DNA of 64,000 bases from Cervus elaphus (lineage: Eukaryota; Chordata; Mammalia; Artiodactyla; Cervidae), in the NCBI RefSeq assembly GCF_910594005.1, contig NC_057824.1, forward strand, positions 25,075,314-25,139,313, written 5' to 3'. The notes beneath the pieces were generated by a model. The model saw only the letters and a program-made list of their open reading frames with translations. It was not told where the DNA came from and ran no database searches. How positions within the stretch are numbered: position 1 is the first letter of the stretch; each line of letters opens with the position of its first letter. Below, one piece after another: positions 1 to 10,600 of this stretch. The translations under genes and the position numbers were made by a program.

Positions 1-235
1 GTGGGATCTTAGTTCCCTCTGTGTGTGTGTGCTCAGTTGCCCAGGCATGTCTAACTCTGCAACACCATAGACTGTAGCCTGCCAGGCTCCTCTGTCCATG
101 GGGTTCTCCAGGCAAGAATACTAGAGTGGGTTGCCATTTCCTCCTTCAGCTTAGATCCCTGACCAGGGATCAAACCCAAGCCCCCTGCCCTGGGAGTGTG
201 GTGTCTTAAACACTAGACCACAGGGAAGTCCCTAA
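1..235 (-). repeat. nested ruminant tRNA-derived SINEs
   Basis: The first 150 bases read as a reverse-oriented Bov-tA-type SINE, with the typical 'gactgtagcc' and 'ctctgtccatgg' blocks. The rest, to 'gggaagtccct', is the reverse tRNA-like head of a second SINE. The first element appears to be inserted into the second, which is cut by the window edge. Confidence 0.8.
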
Positions 236-301
236 GGCTAGGTACTTTTGTCCTCCATGAAGATCCCTCAGAAGTTACAGTCTCATATACCTTTTTAGAT
301 G

Positions 302-507
302 CACTTCCCTGGTGTCTCAGCAGTCAAGGATTCGCCTGCAATGCAAGAGACGCCAGTTTGATCCCTGGGTAGAGAAGATTCCTGGGAGAAGGAAATGGCA
401 ACCCCCTCCAGTATCTTGCCTGGGAAATGCCACAGACAGAGGAGCCTGGTGGTCTACAGTCCTTGGCGTCACAAGAGTTGGACACGACTTACCAACTAAT
501 ATACTGT
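302..507 (+). repeat. Bov-tA SINE
   Basis: Forward SINE running from 'cttccctggtgtctcag' to 'gttggacacgactta'. Any ORF read through it is repeat-derived. Confidence 0.85.
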
Positions 508-751
508 CTTTTGGGATGGGATTACAATAACAGGCACTGCAGATAATATTCTGGCATCAAAAAAAAAAAAATATTCTGGCATCCATTTTTACATCAGATT
601 AGCTATTCGTTCATGCATTCATTTCCCAGATTTAAACAATCTTCTCAGTTACAAAGACGTTATCAACAAACTCTTGTTAACTATACAGAAATATGAATGC
701 TTCATATAAAGTTAAGAAATACTCTAGTTTAAATTCAGCATTCAGCATTGT

Positions 752-976
752 GTGTGCATGCTAAATCGTTTCAGTTGTGTCCGACTCTTTGCAACTCCAT
801 GGACTGTAGCCCACCAAGCTCCTCTGTCCATGGGATTCTCCAGGCGAGAATACTGGAGTTAGTTGCCATTCCTTTCTACAGAGGATCTTCCCAACCCAGG
901 GATCAAACCTGCCTATCTTACATCTCCTGCATTGGCAGGCGGGTTCTTTACCACTAGCGCCACCTGGGAAGCCCAT
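752..976 (-). repeat. Bov-tA SINE
   Basis: Reverse-oriented SINE ending in 'gccacctgggaagccc', complete in outline. Confidence 0.85.
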
Positions 977-1300
977 TGAGCGTTGTATCCATATTTAAAA
1001 ACAAAACACATGCACACATATAGCCAACAGATAATGGCTATCCCAGCATGGAAAGATGGCTTAGCATGACAAAAATCTCACTATAACACAACACCACATT
1101 TAAAAAGTATATGAAAAAAGCCCATATGAGTATTGCAATAGGTGCCGATAAGTCATTTGATTAAATTTCAGAACCATTCATGATTTTTTAAAGTACTTAT
1201 CAAAATGGTAACTGAAATTTTCTTTCTTTTTTTTAACAAAATTTTCTTAATTCAGTGCATATATCTGCAAAAAGTTAACACTTTCATGAAAGACAGTCAT
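977..1300. other. AT-rich non-coding stretch
   Basis: No ORF, RNA gene or repeat that I recognise. It lies where intron 1 of the leftmost BCAR4-like unit would be if the promoter remnant at 1,320-1,510 is correctly read. Confidence 0.4.
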
Positions 1301-1319
1301 GTTTTACTTACCCAGTAGT

Positions 1320-1510
1320 TATTTTTACCCAGTAAAAATAAGGAGGAGTTTCAAGAAATCAGCTAGCAGGCTTTCCAACCAAACTGGCATAACCTTCGGA
1401 GAAGAGTTGAAGCCTTTCCTTTTCCTTTTAAGAGGGAGAGGATCTTGATTAGATAATGACAATAATGTGAACTTTCCGGGGATGCCATTATTAAGCCTCA
1501 GATGAGCACT
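1320..1510 (-). promoter_or_regulatory. decayed promoter and first exon of a fifth BCAR4-like unit
   Basis: The block 'gaggatcttgattagata' at about 1,438-1,455 aligns with the promoter block of the four other units, which read 'caggatcttgattggata'. The TATA position is changed to 'cttttaagag' and the CCAAT position (gattgg) to gattag. Downstream on the minus strand a donor-like GGTAAAAAT remains near 1,322-1,330, at the spacing seen in the other units. The matching coding exon would be to the left of position 1. The alignment was made by eye. Confidence 0.5.
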
Positions 1511-1939
1511 TATTCCCACTTAGCACAGTAATTTGCCCTCTCCGGAGGGCTGTGAAGGACTTCATTAATGGGACTGGTAGTGAGCTTACTCTTGTTAACC
1601 TTAGCACAGAGAATACCCAGGTATCTCTGAATACTCTCAAGACATTATGGGTCTATTTCACACGGATCATGTCTTCCACTGAGGAGCTAAACCTGGTCCT
1701 TCTATTGTTTCGTCTTCTACTAGTTTGTTAACTACTGTTAGTGGTTCTCTACTCTTGATGTATATCTGACTCACTTGGGAGCTTGACATAAATACACAAC
1801 CAGGTGTAAAATAGACAGCTAGTGGGAAGCTCCTGTATCACACAGGGATTTCATCTCAGTGCTGTGTGATGACCCAGATAGGTGGGAATGGGGGTGGGTG
1901 GAAGGGAGGTCCAAGAAAGAGAGAATATATATATATATA
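1511..1939. other. upstream flank of the decayed unit, no gene
   Basis: No credible ORF. A short AT dinucleotide run lies at about 1,925-1,940. Confidence 0.4.
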
Positions 1940-1994
1940 GCTGATTTGCTTTGTTGTACAGCAGAAACTAACACAGAATTATAAAGCAATTTTG
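1940..1994 (+). repeat. L1 3'-end fragment
   Basis: Contains 'gtacagcagaaactaacaca', the motif found near the 3' end of ruminant L1 copies. A SINE follows directly. Confidence 0.6.
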
Positions 1995-2208
1995 AAAGTG
2001 AAAGTGAAAGTCACTCAGTCGTGTCTGACTCTTGGCAACCCTGTGGACGGTAGCCCCCCAGACGCCTCTGTCCATGGAATTCTCCAGGCAGGAATACTGA
2101 AATGGAGTGCCATGTTTTTCTCCAGGCGATCTTCCTGACCCAGGGATCGAACCTGGGTCTCCCATATCGCAGTCAGATTCTTTACTGTCTGAGCCACCAG
2201 GGAAGCCA
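1995..2208 (-). repeat. Bov-tA2-type SINE
   Basis: Reverse SINE with the GAAAGT repeat tail, 'gaaagtgaaagtgaaagtca', at its left end and 'gccaccagggaagcc' at its right end. Confidence 0.9.
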
Positions 2209-2399
2209 TTATACCCCAATGAAAGTGCAAACATCCATGGTGTCATCCCATCTACTATATCAACACCCCTGGGGCTGGTGTTTGGGCCTCAGGAGGTCCC
2301 CAGATGACCCTAATATGCAGCCAGGACTGAGAAGAGTGGTGAGAAATTTGTAAACTATTTATGAGAAAGGTCATCAGCAGAAATGCTCTCTCCTATATG

Positions 2400-2575
2400 T
2401 TACTTTAGGCCAGGTGTTTTACAGACAGAATCTTGTGAGGCAGGTATTATCATCCATATTTTACCAACAAGAAAACCAGGTACAGAGAGCTAAATAATTT
2501 GCACAGAGTTTTCAGGCAGGAAGTGGCAGAATTAGGATTCAACTCGGAGTCTGTTTTCCTTCTATGGTCTCTTTG
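2400..2575 (-). repeat. MIR SINE remnant
   Basis: Diverged match to the reverse of MIR. It has a 'tattatcatccatatttta' block, then 'gcacagagttttcaggcagg' and 'agtggcagaattaggattc'. Age and divergence fit an ancient mammalian element. Confidence 0.7.
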
Positions 2576-2649
2576 GCGCCCTATATAGAGTAGTCATTAA
2601 CATCTTTGGTATTTCGTAATACCTCCCTCCCAGGCCTGAGCAGGTGGAA

Positions 2650-2825
2650 TAGGTCAGAGTTTCTCAAAGAGTTCTCCAACGTAGCAGCAGCACCATCACC
2701 TGGGATCTTGTTAGAAATGCAGGTTCTGGAGACTCCAACTTAGACCTACCGAATTAGGGATTCTCGGGGGTGGGATCCAGCAGTCTGGCTTTCAGTAAAC
2801 CCTTCAGGAGACTCTGAAGCCCTCT
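2650..2825. repeat. MER5A-like DNA transposon remnant
   Basis: The blocks 'catcacctgggatcttgtta', 'gaaatgcaggttctgg' and 'gacctaccgaattaggga' resemble the non-autonomous hAT element MER5A. A younger SINE follows at 2,829. Confidence 0.65.
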
Positions 2826-2828
2826 CTA

Positions 2829-3037
2829 TTGGCTTCCCTGGTGGCTCAGTGATAAAGAACCTGCCTACCAGTGCAGGAGATGTGGGTTCGTTCCCTGGGT
2901 CAGGAAGATCCCCTGGAGAGGGAAATGGCAACCCATTCCAGTGTTCTTGCCTGGGAAACTCCATGGACAAGGAGCCTGGAAAGCTACAGTCCAGGGGTTC
3001 GCAGAAGTGTTGGACATGACTGAGCAACTACACAACA
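2829..3037 (+). repeat. Bov-tA SINE
   Basis: Forward SINE from 'ggcttccctggtggctcagt' to 'ttggacatgactgagcaact'. Confidence 0.9.
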
Positions 3038-3065
3038 ACAGAAAAGTTTAAAAATGACTGATTCA

Positions 3066-3255
3066 AGGACTTCCCTGGTGGTCCAGTGGCTAAGACTCTG
3101 CACTCCCAATTCAGGGGGTTGGTGTTCGATCTCTGGTTGGGGAACTAGATACAACATGCTGCAGCTAAGAGTTCACATGCAATAAAGATCAGCGATCCTG
3201 CGTGCTGCAACTAAAACTCAATGCAGCCAAATAAATAAATAAATATTAAAAAATA
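3066..3255 (+). repeat. tRNA-Glu-derived SINE (CHR/ART type)
   Basis: Forward element starting 'ggacttccctggtggtccag' and ending in an AATAAATAAATA-rich tail. Confidence 0.85.
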
Positions 3256-3539
3256 AAAATGATTGTTTCAGATATTCAGTTCTGTTTGGCCATCCCCACA
3301 ATGCCTGGAGCTCCTCATACAAAGAAAGGAAGCCTCTGTCTTTGCATACTCCCAAGCAGACTGTACATCTATATATCTGATATTCCCAGTTGAAAACTAC
3401 ACCAAGAATAACCAAGAATCTCAGAAGGGACTGAGAAAGATTTCTTGATGAGGAAAGAAGATACTTTTAAAGTATTTAATTAAAAGCAGGAGTCTACTGC
3501 TTTTTCTATTACCAAATCAAACTTGGGTCTGCTTACCCA

Positions 3540-4110
3540 CATGCAGTAAGATCTACTCACAATGGGTCTTGGTGAAAGAAAGTGCAGTGTTTATTGCAAG
3601 GAGTCCAGGCAGCTAGTGCTCAAAACACCCAAACTCCCCAGTGGCTTTCAAGATAAAGGAGAGAGGTTGTGGGCACATAATCAGCTCATGAACATTCTTC
3701 TGATTGGTTGGTGGTGAGGTAACTGGGGAGTCAACGTCATCAGCCTTCTTGGGGTTGGGGTCTATGTGCTTGTGGTCAGCAAGCAGTTAACTTCTTCCAC
3801 TTGATGGGAGTTGAAATACCTGCAAAAGGCTCAGAAGATAACTGGTAGCCCTTGAGGAGGAACTAAAAGTCCTTGACTTTGTTTAATGGCTAAACTATTA
3901 TTATTGTCGTGCTTGACTGTTTTCCTTTATTTCTACATTTTCTCAATTCTCTGATTAAATTTATTCTTTGGAACTTGGGGAAGGCCTAGGAAGCCAAAGT
4001 TTTCTACAGACAAGAGGCTGCTGGAGGACATGGGTTGGGGGTGGGGGGTAGTCTGTCCTGGGAAGGCCCCCAAAGGTCCTACTCGGTTACACCCCCAGTT
4101 CATCAGACAG
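3540..4110 (-). repeat. probable ruminant ERV LTR
   Basis: Repeat with a minus-strand AATAAA near 3,590 and a 'ctgattggttggtggtgagg' block. A diverged relative of its right two thirds occurs at about 11,170-11,510. The signals fit an endogenous retroviral LTR read on the minus strand. No retroviral coding sequence is attached. The exact family is not certain. Confidence 0.5.
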
Positions 4111-4129
4111 AACTACTCACTGAAACCTC

Positions 4130-4650
4130 ATCAAATCGATAAAATCAGAAGTGCCCCCGCTCAGACTAAATTGATAATCTTCAGCTGAATGTACATGTCA
4201 GAATTAGATTTTCCTGGCAAGTAGACTTTTTTTAAAAATTTTAATCAGGTGATTCTGTTCTGCATCTAAAAACAATAGGCTCAAATAATTCGATTTGTTG
4301 GTACAGTCTACATTTTCTCATCATGAGGTACAAGTATGCATTAATGGAAACATAGGGTAAAAATCAATGTTGTCAGGTATCTAAGGATTTACAGAACTAT
4401 GTGGCTCTTGGGGCATCATAAATCTCACTGGCACCGATGATTCTATGAAGAGCTGTGATAAAAAATTGCTGTATGGAGATCCTCATGGCCTCGTACTTTT
4501 TGAAAAAAATGGGAAGAGGAACATCAACAGAAGAGGCAAGAAACACATTTGCACATGAACTCTGCTGCTGTGAACTCACGAATCCTGGATTTGGTGAGCC
4601 TTCCATTTCCAGTGCCTATGTGTTGTTTCTAGCAGATATTAAAAGTAAGA
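4130..4650. other. unassigned non-coding stretch
   Basis: A weak minus-strand ORF (4,397-4,606, 69 codons) matches no family I recognise. I see no clear repeat. Confidence 0.3.
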
Positions 4651-4654
4651 CCAA

Positions 4655-4925
4655 CAGGGACTTCCCTGGTGGTACAGTGGATGGCAGTCCACTGCCAATT
4701 CAGGATACACGGGTTCAATCCCTGGTCCAGGAAGGTTCCACGTGCCGCAGAGCAACTAAGCCCATGCACCTCGACCACTGAGGTCTGAGCGCCTCTGATC
4801 TGCAGCAAGAGGAGCCCGCGCGATGAGAAGCCGGTGCACCACAGCAAAGAGTAGCCCCCACTCGCTGCAACTAGAGAAAGCTCGCTCGCAAAAACGAAGA
4901 TGCGGTGCACCCCCACAAAATACCA
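4655..4925 (+). repeat. tRNA-Glu-derived SINE, long form
   Basis: Forward element starting 'gggacttccctggtggtaca'. It has the long GC-rich body ('gagcaactaagcccatgca', 'gcaactagagaaagctcgc') of the longer ruminant CHR-like SINEs. Confidence 0.85.
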
Positions 4926-5945
4926 GTGAATGGTCTAGAAGGTTATTAGGGGATGACTCATGGTCCTACAGATTAGGAAATCCCCCTGAGGACTTCAGCC
5001 TCAACAACCAACTTCAATCTTCTTTATCACTTGCAATTTAAAGTAGATCTTCTATAGCCCTTCCTTTATGTTATCAATTATTGCACCACCCCCAAGTCAT
5101 GTGTTGGTGGGAACTTTCATTTGAACTTCTTTTGTTTTCCCGTATCAGTTTGAATCCTGTTCTCTTCTGCCATGTCCCATTTCTAAAAAATGATTTTTGA
5201 TTGTGGTAAAGCAGGCGTAACATGAAATTTACCACTGTAACCATTTTTAAGTGGACAGTTCAGTGGCATTAAGTACATTCACATTGTCAGTGTACTCTAT
5301 CCAGAGAACTTCTTGCATCTTGCAAAACTGAACGTGAGTTTTTAAAAAAGATCTCGTGTGTTTAAACATTGTTTCCACTGTCCCTGTCAGAAAGGGCTGA
5401 CCTCATAGACTTCTCTCCTTCGTCTTCCAAATCTTTTCACTTTTCAATTTCTGCCTTCATTTTCAATTTCCAGGTGTCCTTGCCTTAGTTACTGATCATT
5501 CACACAATCTGATTCTTGTTTCATTTTGTGATACCGCCTACTACCCCAGACCTGAGGATAGTAATTATATGTTGAAAGAAAAAAATTGTTTTCTGTTTAC
5601 TATATGCATCAGCTCCCTCTGCAAATTACTTTTAGCTGTTCTGGCATGAGAGGAGAATTCCTTCCAGGTCCTTAATTCTGGGCTCTGTCTTCCTATATCA
5701 CGGGCCATTGGGTAGGGCTGTTGACTGGTGAGATTTCTAGAATGAGTAGGTGGCATGGTGAGTCCATTTCTCAACGGTGGTGGGGGTAGGGGGCACCCAG
5801 AAACGTCAGACAAAGGGAAGGAAGATATTCTTTTGAGGCACTTTTCTTGTAGGGGCATCTGCCAGTTTCCAACCTGGCAGCAAAGGAGAAGATACAATGA
5901 AATAGAAGGACCGCAGTGAGGGTGACTGAACTTTGTGATCATGAT
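4926..5945. repeat. upstream end of the leftmost BCAR4-like unit with old L1 sequence
   Basis: Positions 5,175-5,335 resemble the reverse of an old L1 3' region ('aagtggacagttcagtggca'). Positions 5,660-5,780 ('attgggtagggctgttgac') align by eye with 20,780-20,870 and 30,630-30,740, which form the far upstream ends of units B and C. A 125-codon minus ORF here (5,565-5,942) has no recognisable domain. Confidence 0.4.
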
Positions 5946-5962
5946 TTGAAGAACACTTTCTT

Positions 5963-6203
5963 TTTTTTTTTTAAATTTTTTTATTAGTTGGAGGCTAATT
6001 ACTTCACAACATTTCAGTGGGTTTTGTCATACATTGATATGAATCAGCCATAGATTTACACTTATTCCCCATCCCGATCCCCCCTCCCACCTCCCTCTCC
6101 ACCCGATTCCTCTGGGTCTTCCCAGTGTACCAGGCCCGAGCACTTGTCTCATGCATCCCACCTGGGCTGGTGATCTGTTTCACCATAGATAGTATACATG
6201 CTG
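5963..6203 (-). repeat. 5'-truncated L1 insertion with target-site duplication
   Basis: Reverse-oriented ruminant L1 3' end that starts with a poly-T run and includes 'ttagttggaggctaattact' and 'gggctggtgatctgtttcac'. It is flanked by identical 17-bp copies of TTGAAGAACACTTTCTT at 5,946-5,962 and 6,204-6,220, the hallmark of target-primed reverse transcription. The perfect duplication suggests a fairly recent event. Confidence 0.9.
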
Positions 6204-6368
6204 TTGAAGAACACTTTCTTGTGTCACTTGCTCCAGGAGGTGTGGCTTCTTGGGTTTCTGGACTATGTGGATAAGCCAGTAAAAGTGCCCGGAATATACA
6301 GAAGGGTCAGAAGGAGTGAAAAATTTGGAATCCAAGAGGGACAAGAAAAAAGTCAAGGCGCTATGGGA

Positions 6369-6520
6369 GGAACTTCCCTGGTAGTCCAGTGGCTGACTCC
6401 TTGCTCGCAGTACAGTGGGGCCCGGGTTCCATCCCTGGTCAGGGAACTAGATCCCACAGGCCGCAACCAAGACTTGGCACAGCCAAATAAATAAATATTT
6501 AAAAAAAGAAAAATAAAAAA
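6369..6520 (+). repeat. tRNA-Glu-derived SINE
   Basis: Forward element starting 'ggaacttccctggtagtcca', with a terminal AATAAATAAATA and A-rich tail. Confidence 0.85.
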
Positions 6521-6835
6521 CCCACAGACTTAGAGAATGAATTTATGGTTGCCAGGGGGAAGGGATATTTAGGGAGTTTGGGATCGACATGAACACACTG
6601 CTATATCTTAAGTGGATAACCAACAAGTTACTAGTGTAAGATATACAACCTACTATAGAGTACATGGCACTATGCCCCATGTTATGGATGGGCGGGGAGT
6701 TTGGGGGAGAATGGATACATGTGTATGTGTGGCTGAGTCCCTTTACTGTTTGCCTGAAATTATCACAACATTGTTAATCAGCTATACCCCAACACAAAAT
6801 ATAAAGTTGTTGTTGTTTTTTAATAAAATGTTAAG
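6521..6835 (+). repeat. L1 3'-end fragment
   Basis: Matches the ruminant L1 3' end: 'ttatggttgccagggggaag', 'ggataaccaacaag' and a final 'aatcagctataccccaacac', then an A-rich tail near 6,830. Confidence 0.8.
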
Positions 6836-7363
6836 CTAAAAGGAAAACAACAAAAAAAAGGCACTTCAGGAGAGCAAAGAGACCAAGGCAATCAAAGGAG
6901 TGGAGAACTCCATACCATCCAGGATTGTCAAGTAGGGGTAGAAGAGAAAGTTAGTGAGGACAAGGGGCCTGTGTGGATAGAGGATGCGGGGTCTGCAGTG
7001 ATGTTTGGGGATTCTGACAAGGCACAGGACGGGACCATGGAGGTAGATAACTCATGGGGAGGACAGGAATGTGACAAAGCATGTGAGGAGGGACGTGAGC
7101 TGGGCACCTGTGGGCCTGGAAGGATCCCCTCTGCGCATGTTAAAGACCACAGGAATTGATGTGAAGAGAGAGTGAGAAGCAGCAACTGGATTTTAGTGAT
7201 GGTTGGAAACGAGCAAGAAGGTTGGTAGTCATGGCAACAGGGAGGCAGAACCTGGTTCCTTCATCTGACGTGAATTTGAAAGAACAAGGATTTCTGCAGT
7301 GAGAGATTTCATAGAGGCAAGAACATTCCAAAATCAGATAGTAAGCTTTTTAGAAACCAGAGT

Positions 7364-7369
7364 TTTATT
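7364..7369 (-). terminator. polyadenylation signal of unit A
   Basis: AATAAA on the minus strand, 168 nt after the stop codon. It sits at the same place, within the shared 'agagtttattt' block, as in units B, C and D. Confidence 0.6.
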
Positions 7370-7536
7370 TCTTTTTAAAACAATGCTCAAGGGATTTTTA
7401 AAAACATCCAAAGGTACAAAGGTGTTTGGGGTTTAACATCAAATTATAAATCCAGTGCTTGTGGTTGGTGCTCCCATTTCAAAATAGCTATTTCTAAGCC
7501 TCTGGGGGTTTCTAAGGTTTGATAATTCTTCTAGGC

Positions 7537-7803
7537 TTAAAGGTGAATTTTCTGGGTTTTGTTTTGACAAGCTTCATATGAGGCAAAGATTGCAGTAATG
7601 ACAATAAAAACAATTCCAGAAATAGCCATCATCATTGCTAGACGAAAATGTATCTGATCAGCAAAGAAAGCACTGCAGAAAGTTCCAGGGAACAAAGTGA
7701 TTACTCCAAAATAAAAAAGCCGGATACTTTTGTATAAACTGTATTCTCAGCAGCTAGCTTCTCAGGTTATGAGCTTGAAAAGTTGGGATCATGACGATCT
7801 TAT
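7537..7803 (-). pseudogene. BCAR4-like: BCAR4-like pseudogene A (coding exon)
   Basis: The minus-strand ATG at 7,792 opens with M-I-P like unit C and follows a good acceptor (cttctgcag, exon edge 7,803) 11 nt upstream. The frame then meets TAG at codon 13. The segment that should encode the shared W-x-W-F-Q-R motif appears to be deleted. After a frame change a single frame stays open from about 7,728 to the TAA at 7,537 and reads through two hydrophobic segments that align with both membrane segments of unit C, including an 'SGIVFIVI' stretch. So the membrane part survives but the start is disconnected from it. The C-terminal tail is shorter than in C. I infer a recently inactivated copy. An alternative is a non-coding transcript, since the promoter looks intact. 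Confidence 0.7.
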
Positions 7804-8308
7804 CTGCAGAAGTTAGAAGAAAAAAAAATGAGGTCAAATAAATCAGAGGTTGACTGGGAACCCATCTCTCCATTTGCCATGACATTGCTTTTAGACAAAG
7901 TTTTGAATTCTATTCTAAAGTTGTAATGTGTCCTGATGGAGTGAAACAAAGGGCTAGGTCTAGGTTGACCAAGGAAGGTTGCCAGGAAGTCAGGAAACAT
8001 AAGTATATCAATTTTCTTTAAATACTTATTTCAGTAACCTTAATGAAACTATCACAAACTTCTGGAACATTTCCACAGAGCACTTGGGCATAGCTCATAG
8101 TCCTGAGGTTTGCTTGGGGACAAGAAGAGACTCAAGATCTCATTTTAAGGAAGTGTCAGAATTACTTAAATGCATCATTTGAAACTGTTATACTAGTTTC
8201 AGTACAGGTGATACAGATCACAAAGCAAAGCCCCTATTAATTTAGATTTAATGGAGTAGAGGCAGAAAGCAGCATGTGCTTTAGACAAACCCCATCAAAG
8301 GTAATTTG
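7804..8308 (-). other. intron of unit A
   Basis: No ORF of note. It contains 'cctgaggtttgcttgg' near 8,103, which is shared with the introns of C (23,181) and D (33,246). Confidence 0.5.
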
Positions 8309-8315
8309 AACTCTT

Positions 8316-8448
8316 GCACGCATGGGTGAGTGCTCAGTCGCTTGATTCACGTCTAACTCTTCACGACCCTTTGGACTGTGGCCTGCCAGTCTCCTCTGCC
8401 CATGGGATTCTCCAGGTAAGAATACCTGTGTGTTTCCACGCCCTCCTG
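8316..8448 (-). repeat. partial Bov-tA SINE
   Basis: Reverse, truncated SINE. The direct repeat TGAACTCTTGCA flanks it on both sides and looks like its target duplication. Confidence 0.75.
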
Positions 8449-8672
8449 AACTCTTGCATAGGGTCCCTTATATACACAAAACATCGACAATAAAGAAATA
8501 AAACCAGTAGAAAAACAGAGGGTATAACAAGAAACCCCTATCTGTGGAATTATGGCTGGTGAACTTGAAAAGGTATCCCTGACCTCACTTAGAAATAAGA
8601 AAAAGAGCGTCTTTAATGACTTTCAGACACATCGCTGCTTTTATAAAAAATAGAGGTGATAGTGGGGTTTAC

Positions 8673-8733
8673 CTGGCATGAAATGCAGCTTTGCTCACAA
8701 CAGAAACCAGCAAACACACCTCAAGATGAGATG
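8673..8733 (-). other. predicted non-coding exon 1 of unit A
   Basis: Runs from a start expected about 30 nt below the TATA box to the donor GCCAG|GTAAAC (GT at 8,671-8,672). The same donor context recurs in B and C, and in slightly changed form in D. There is no ATG-initiated ORF into the coding exon. Confidence 0.5.
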
Positions 8734-8756
8734 CTAAGCAGAGCACTTTCTGTTTC

Positions 8757-8783
8757 TTTTATAGGAGACAGGATCCTGATTGG
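8757..8783 (-). promoter_or_regulatory. TATA/CCAAT promoter of unit A
   Basis: TATAAAA at 8,757-8,763 and CCAATC at 8,778-8,783, only 14 nt apart, on the minus strand. A second CCAAT in inverted orientation lies upstream at 8,853-8,857. The motifs are preserved even though the downstream ORF is broken. Confidence 0.7.
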
Positions 8784-8930
8784 ATAACTGCAATAACATG
8801 GATTCTATGGAAAGCCTTTTTAATGCATCAGCTTAGCTTTCTCCCAGTTGAGCCAATGATATAAGATGCTGGGGTCTGAGAAACCTTCTTAAAGGAGAGA
8901 CTGGTGACAAACACTTGCTGTATGGTTTGT

Positions 8931-9142
8931 TATTGTTGTTTAGTCGCTAAGTCATATCTGACTCTTTGAAACCTCATGGACTGTAGCCCACCCAGCTCCT
9001 CTGTCTGTGGGGTTTCCCAAACAAAATACTGGGGTGGGTTGCCATGCCCTCCTCCAGGGAATCTTCCCGACCCAGGGATCAAACCCATGTCTTCTGCATT
9101 GGCAGGCAGATTCTTTACCACTGAGCCAGCAGAGAAGCCCTT
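8931..9142 (-). repeat. Bov-tA SINE
   Basis: Reverse SINE from 'gttgtttagtcgctaagtca' to 'gagccagcagagaagccc', inserted just upstream of the unit A promoter. Confidence 0.85.
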
Positions 9143-9254
9143 GCTATGTGGTAGTTAAGAATAATGTGTCTTGGGAAAAACCTAGGAAATGATCATTTAT
9201 TTTCCCCCTGGCTATTAATGGTGGTTGTTTCATTTGGCTTCACCTGATGATGGT

Positions 9255-9474
9255 TTGGACTTCCTTCCCAGATGGCACTAGTGGTAAAGAACCCAGGTAA
9301 CAATGCAGGAGCTGCGGGTTCAGTCTCTGGGTCAGGAAGACCCCCTGGAGGAGGGCATGGAAACCCACTGCAGTATTCTTGCCCAGAGAATCCCACAGAC
9401 TGAGGAGCCTGGTGGGCTGCAGTCCATAGGGTTTTACAGGCTCAGACATGACTGAAGCGATTTAGCGCACATGC
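9255..9474 (+). repeat. Bov-tA SINE with target-site duplication
   Basis: Forward SINE. The flanking sequence 'ctgatgatggtttgg' appears on both sides (from 9,244 and from 9,478), consistent with a target duplication in the unit A upstream region. Confidence 0.85.
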
Positions 9475-9577
9475 ACCCTGATGATGGTTTGGTCAAGTTG
9501 AGGAAAGTTTCCTTGTCAGCTGCAACCCACCTTATACCAGATCTGTTGCTCTGCAGGACAGACTCAAGAATTCCTTA

Positions 9578-9840
9578 GGGCTTCCTTGGTGGTCCAGTGG
9601 TTAATAACCTGCCCAGGAATGCAGGGTTCGATCCCTGATCTGGGAAGATCTCACATGCCACGGGGCAACTAAGCCCGTGCATCACACCTACTGGGCCCGA
9701 GCACGCTAGAGCCCATGCTCTGCAAGAAGAGAAGCCCTCATGCCACAAGGAAGAGTGGCCCCCGATCACCACCGCAACTAGAGAAAGCCCTCACACTGCA
9801 ACAAAGTTCCCATGCAGCCAAAAATAATTATTTTTTAAAA
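9578..9840 (+). repeat. tRNA-Glu-derived SINE, long form
   Basis: Forward element starting 'agggcttccttggtggtcca' with an A-rich end near 9,840. Confidence 0.85.
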
Positions 9841-9854
9841 AGCGCCCTGTTTCT

Positions 9855-10600
9855 TGCAGCACTATACACGATAGCCAAGACATAGAAACAACCTAAGTGT
9901 CTATTGACAGATGAATGGATAAAGAAGATGTGGTGTACACACAATGGAATATGACTCAGCCATTAAAAAAGAATGAAATCATGCCATTTGCAGCAACATG
10001 GGTAGATCTAGAGATTGTCATACTAAGTGAAGTAAGTCACAAAGAGAAAGACAAATATCATATGATTTCACTTAAAGGTGGAATCTGAAATATGACACAG
10101 GTGGTCATACTTAAATATGACCCTGGTGGTCCAGCGATTAAGACTCCATGCTCTCAATGCAGGGGCACTGGTTGGATCCCTGGTTGAGGAAGATTCCACA
10201 TGCCATGTGGTGTGGCCAATAAAAATTTTACAGTAAGAATCTTTTAAATAAATAAAAAACAAAATGTGACACAAATGAATTTTTCAATGAAACAGAAACA
10301 GATTCATAGACATAGAATAGACTTGTGGTTGCCACGGGGGAGGGGGTTGGAGGTGGGATGGATTGAGAGTTTGGAATTAGCAGATGCAAACTATTATATA
10401 CAGAATGGATAAACAACAGGGTCCTACTGCATAGCACAGGGAAATACATTCAATATTCTGTGACAATCCATAATGGAAAATAATATGAAAAGGAATGTGT
10501 ATGTATGTATGCACATGCATGTATATCATGTATATGCCTGTTGTATATCAGAAATTAACAGATTATAAATCAATTATGTTTCAATAAAATAAACTTTAAA
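9855..10600 (+). repeat. L1 3' end with a nested SINE
   Basis: Forward L1 3' end: 'gatgaatggataaagaagat', 'tggaatatgactcagccatt', 'aagtgaagtaagtca' and a final 'caattatgtttcaataaaat'. It is interrupted at about 10,118-10,230 by a short forward SINE starting 'ccctggtggtccagcg'. Confidence 0.85.

Larger units (their letters stand above)
6850..9510 (-). repeat. tandem BCAR4-like unit A (decayed)
   Basis: This unit shares with B, C and D, in the same order: a 3' flank (6,980-7,325, with 'gagctgggcacctgtgg'), an AATAAA signal (7,364-7,369), a coding exon (7,537-7,803), an intron landmark 'cctgaggtttgct' near 8,103, a first exon and promoter (8,673-8,785), and an upstream block 'gatgatggtttggtcaag' near 9,480. 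It is the shortest unit. L1 and SINE insertions replace its far upstream part. Confidence 0.7.

Noticed and set aside
4397..4606. 69-codon minus ORF
   Set aside because: No family match, no splice or promoter context. I could not support it as an exon.
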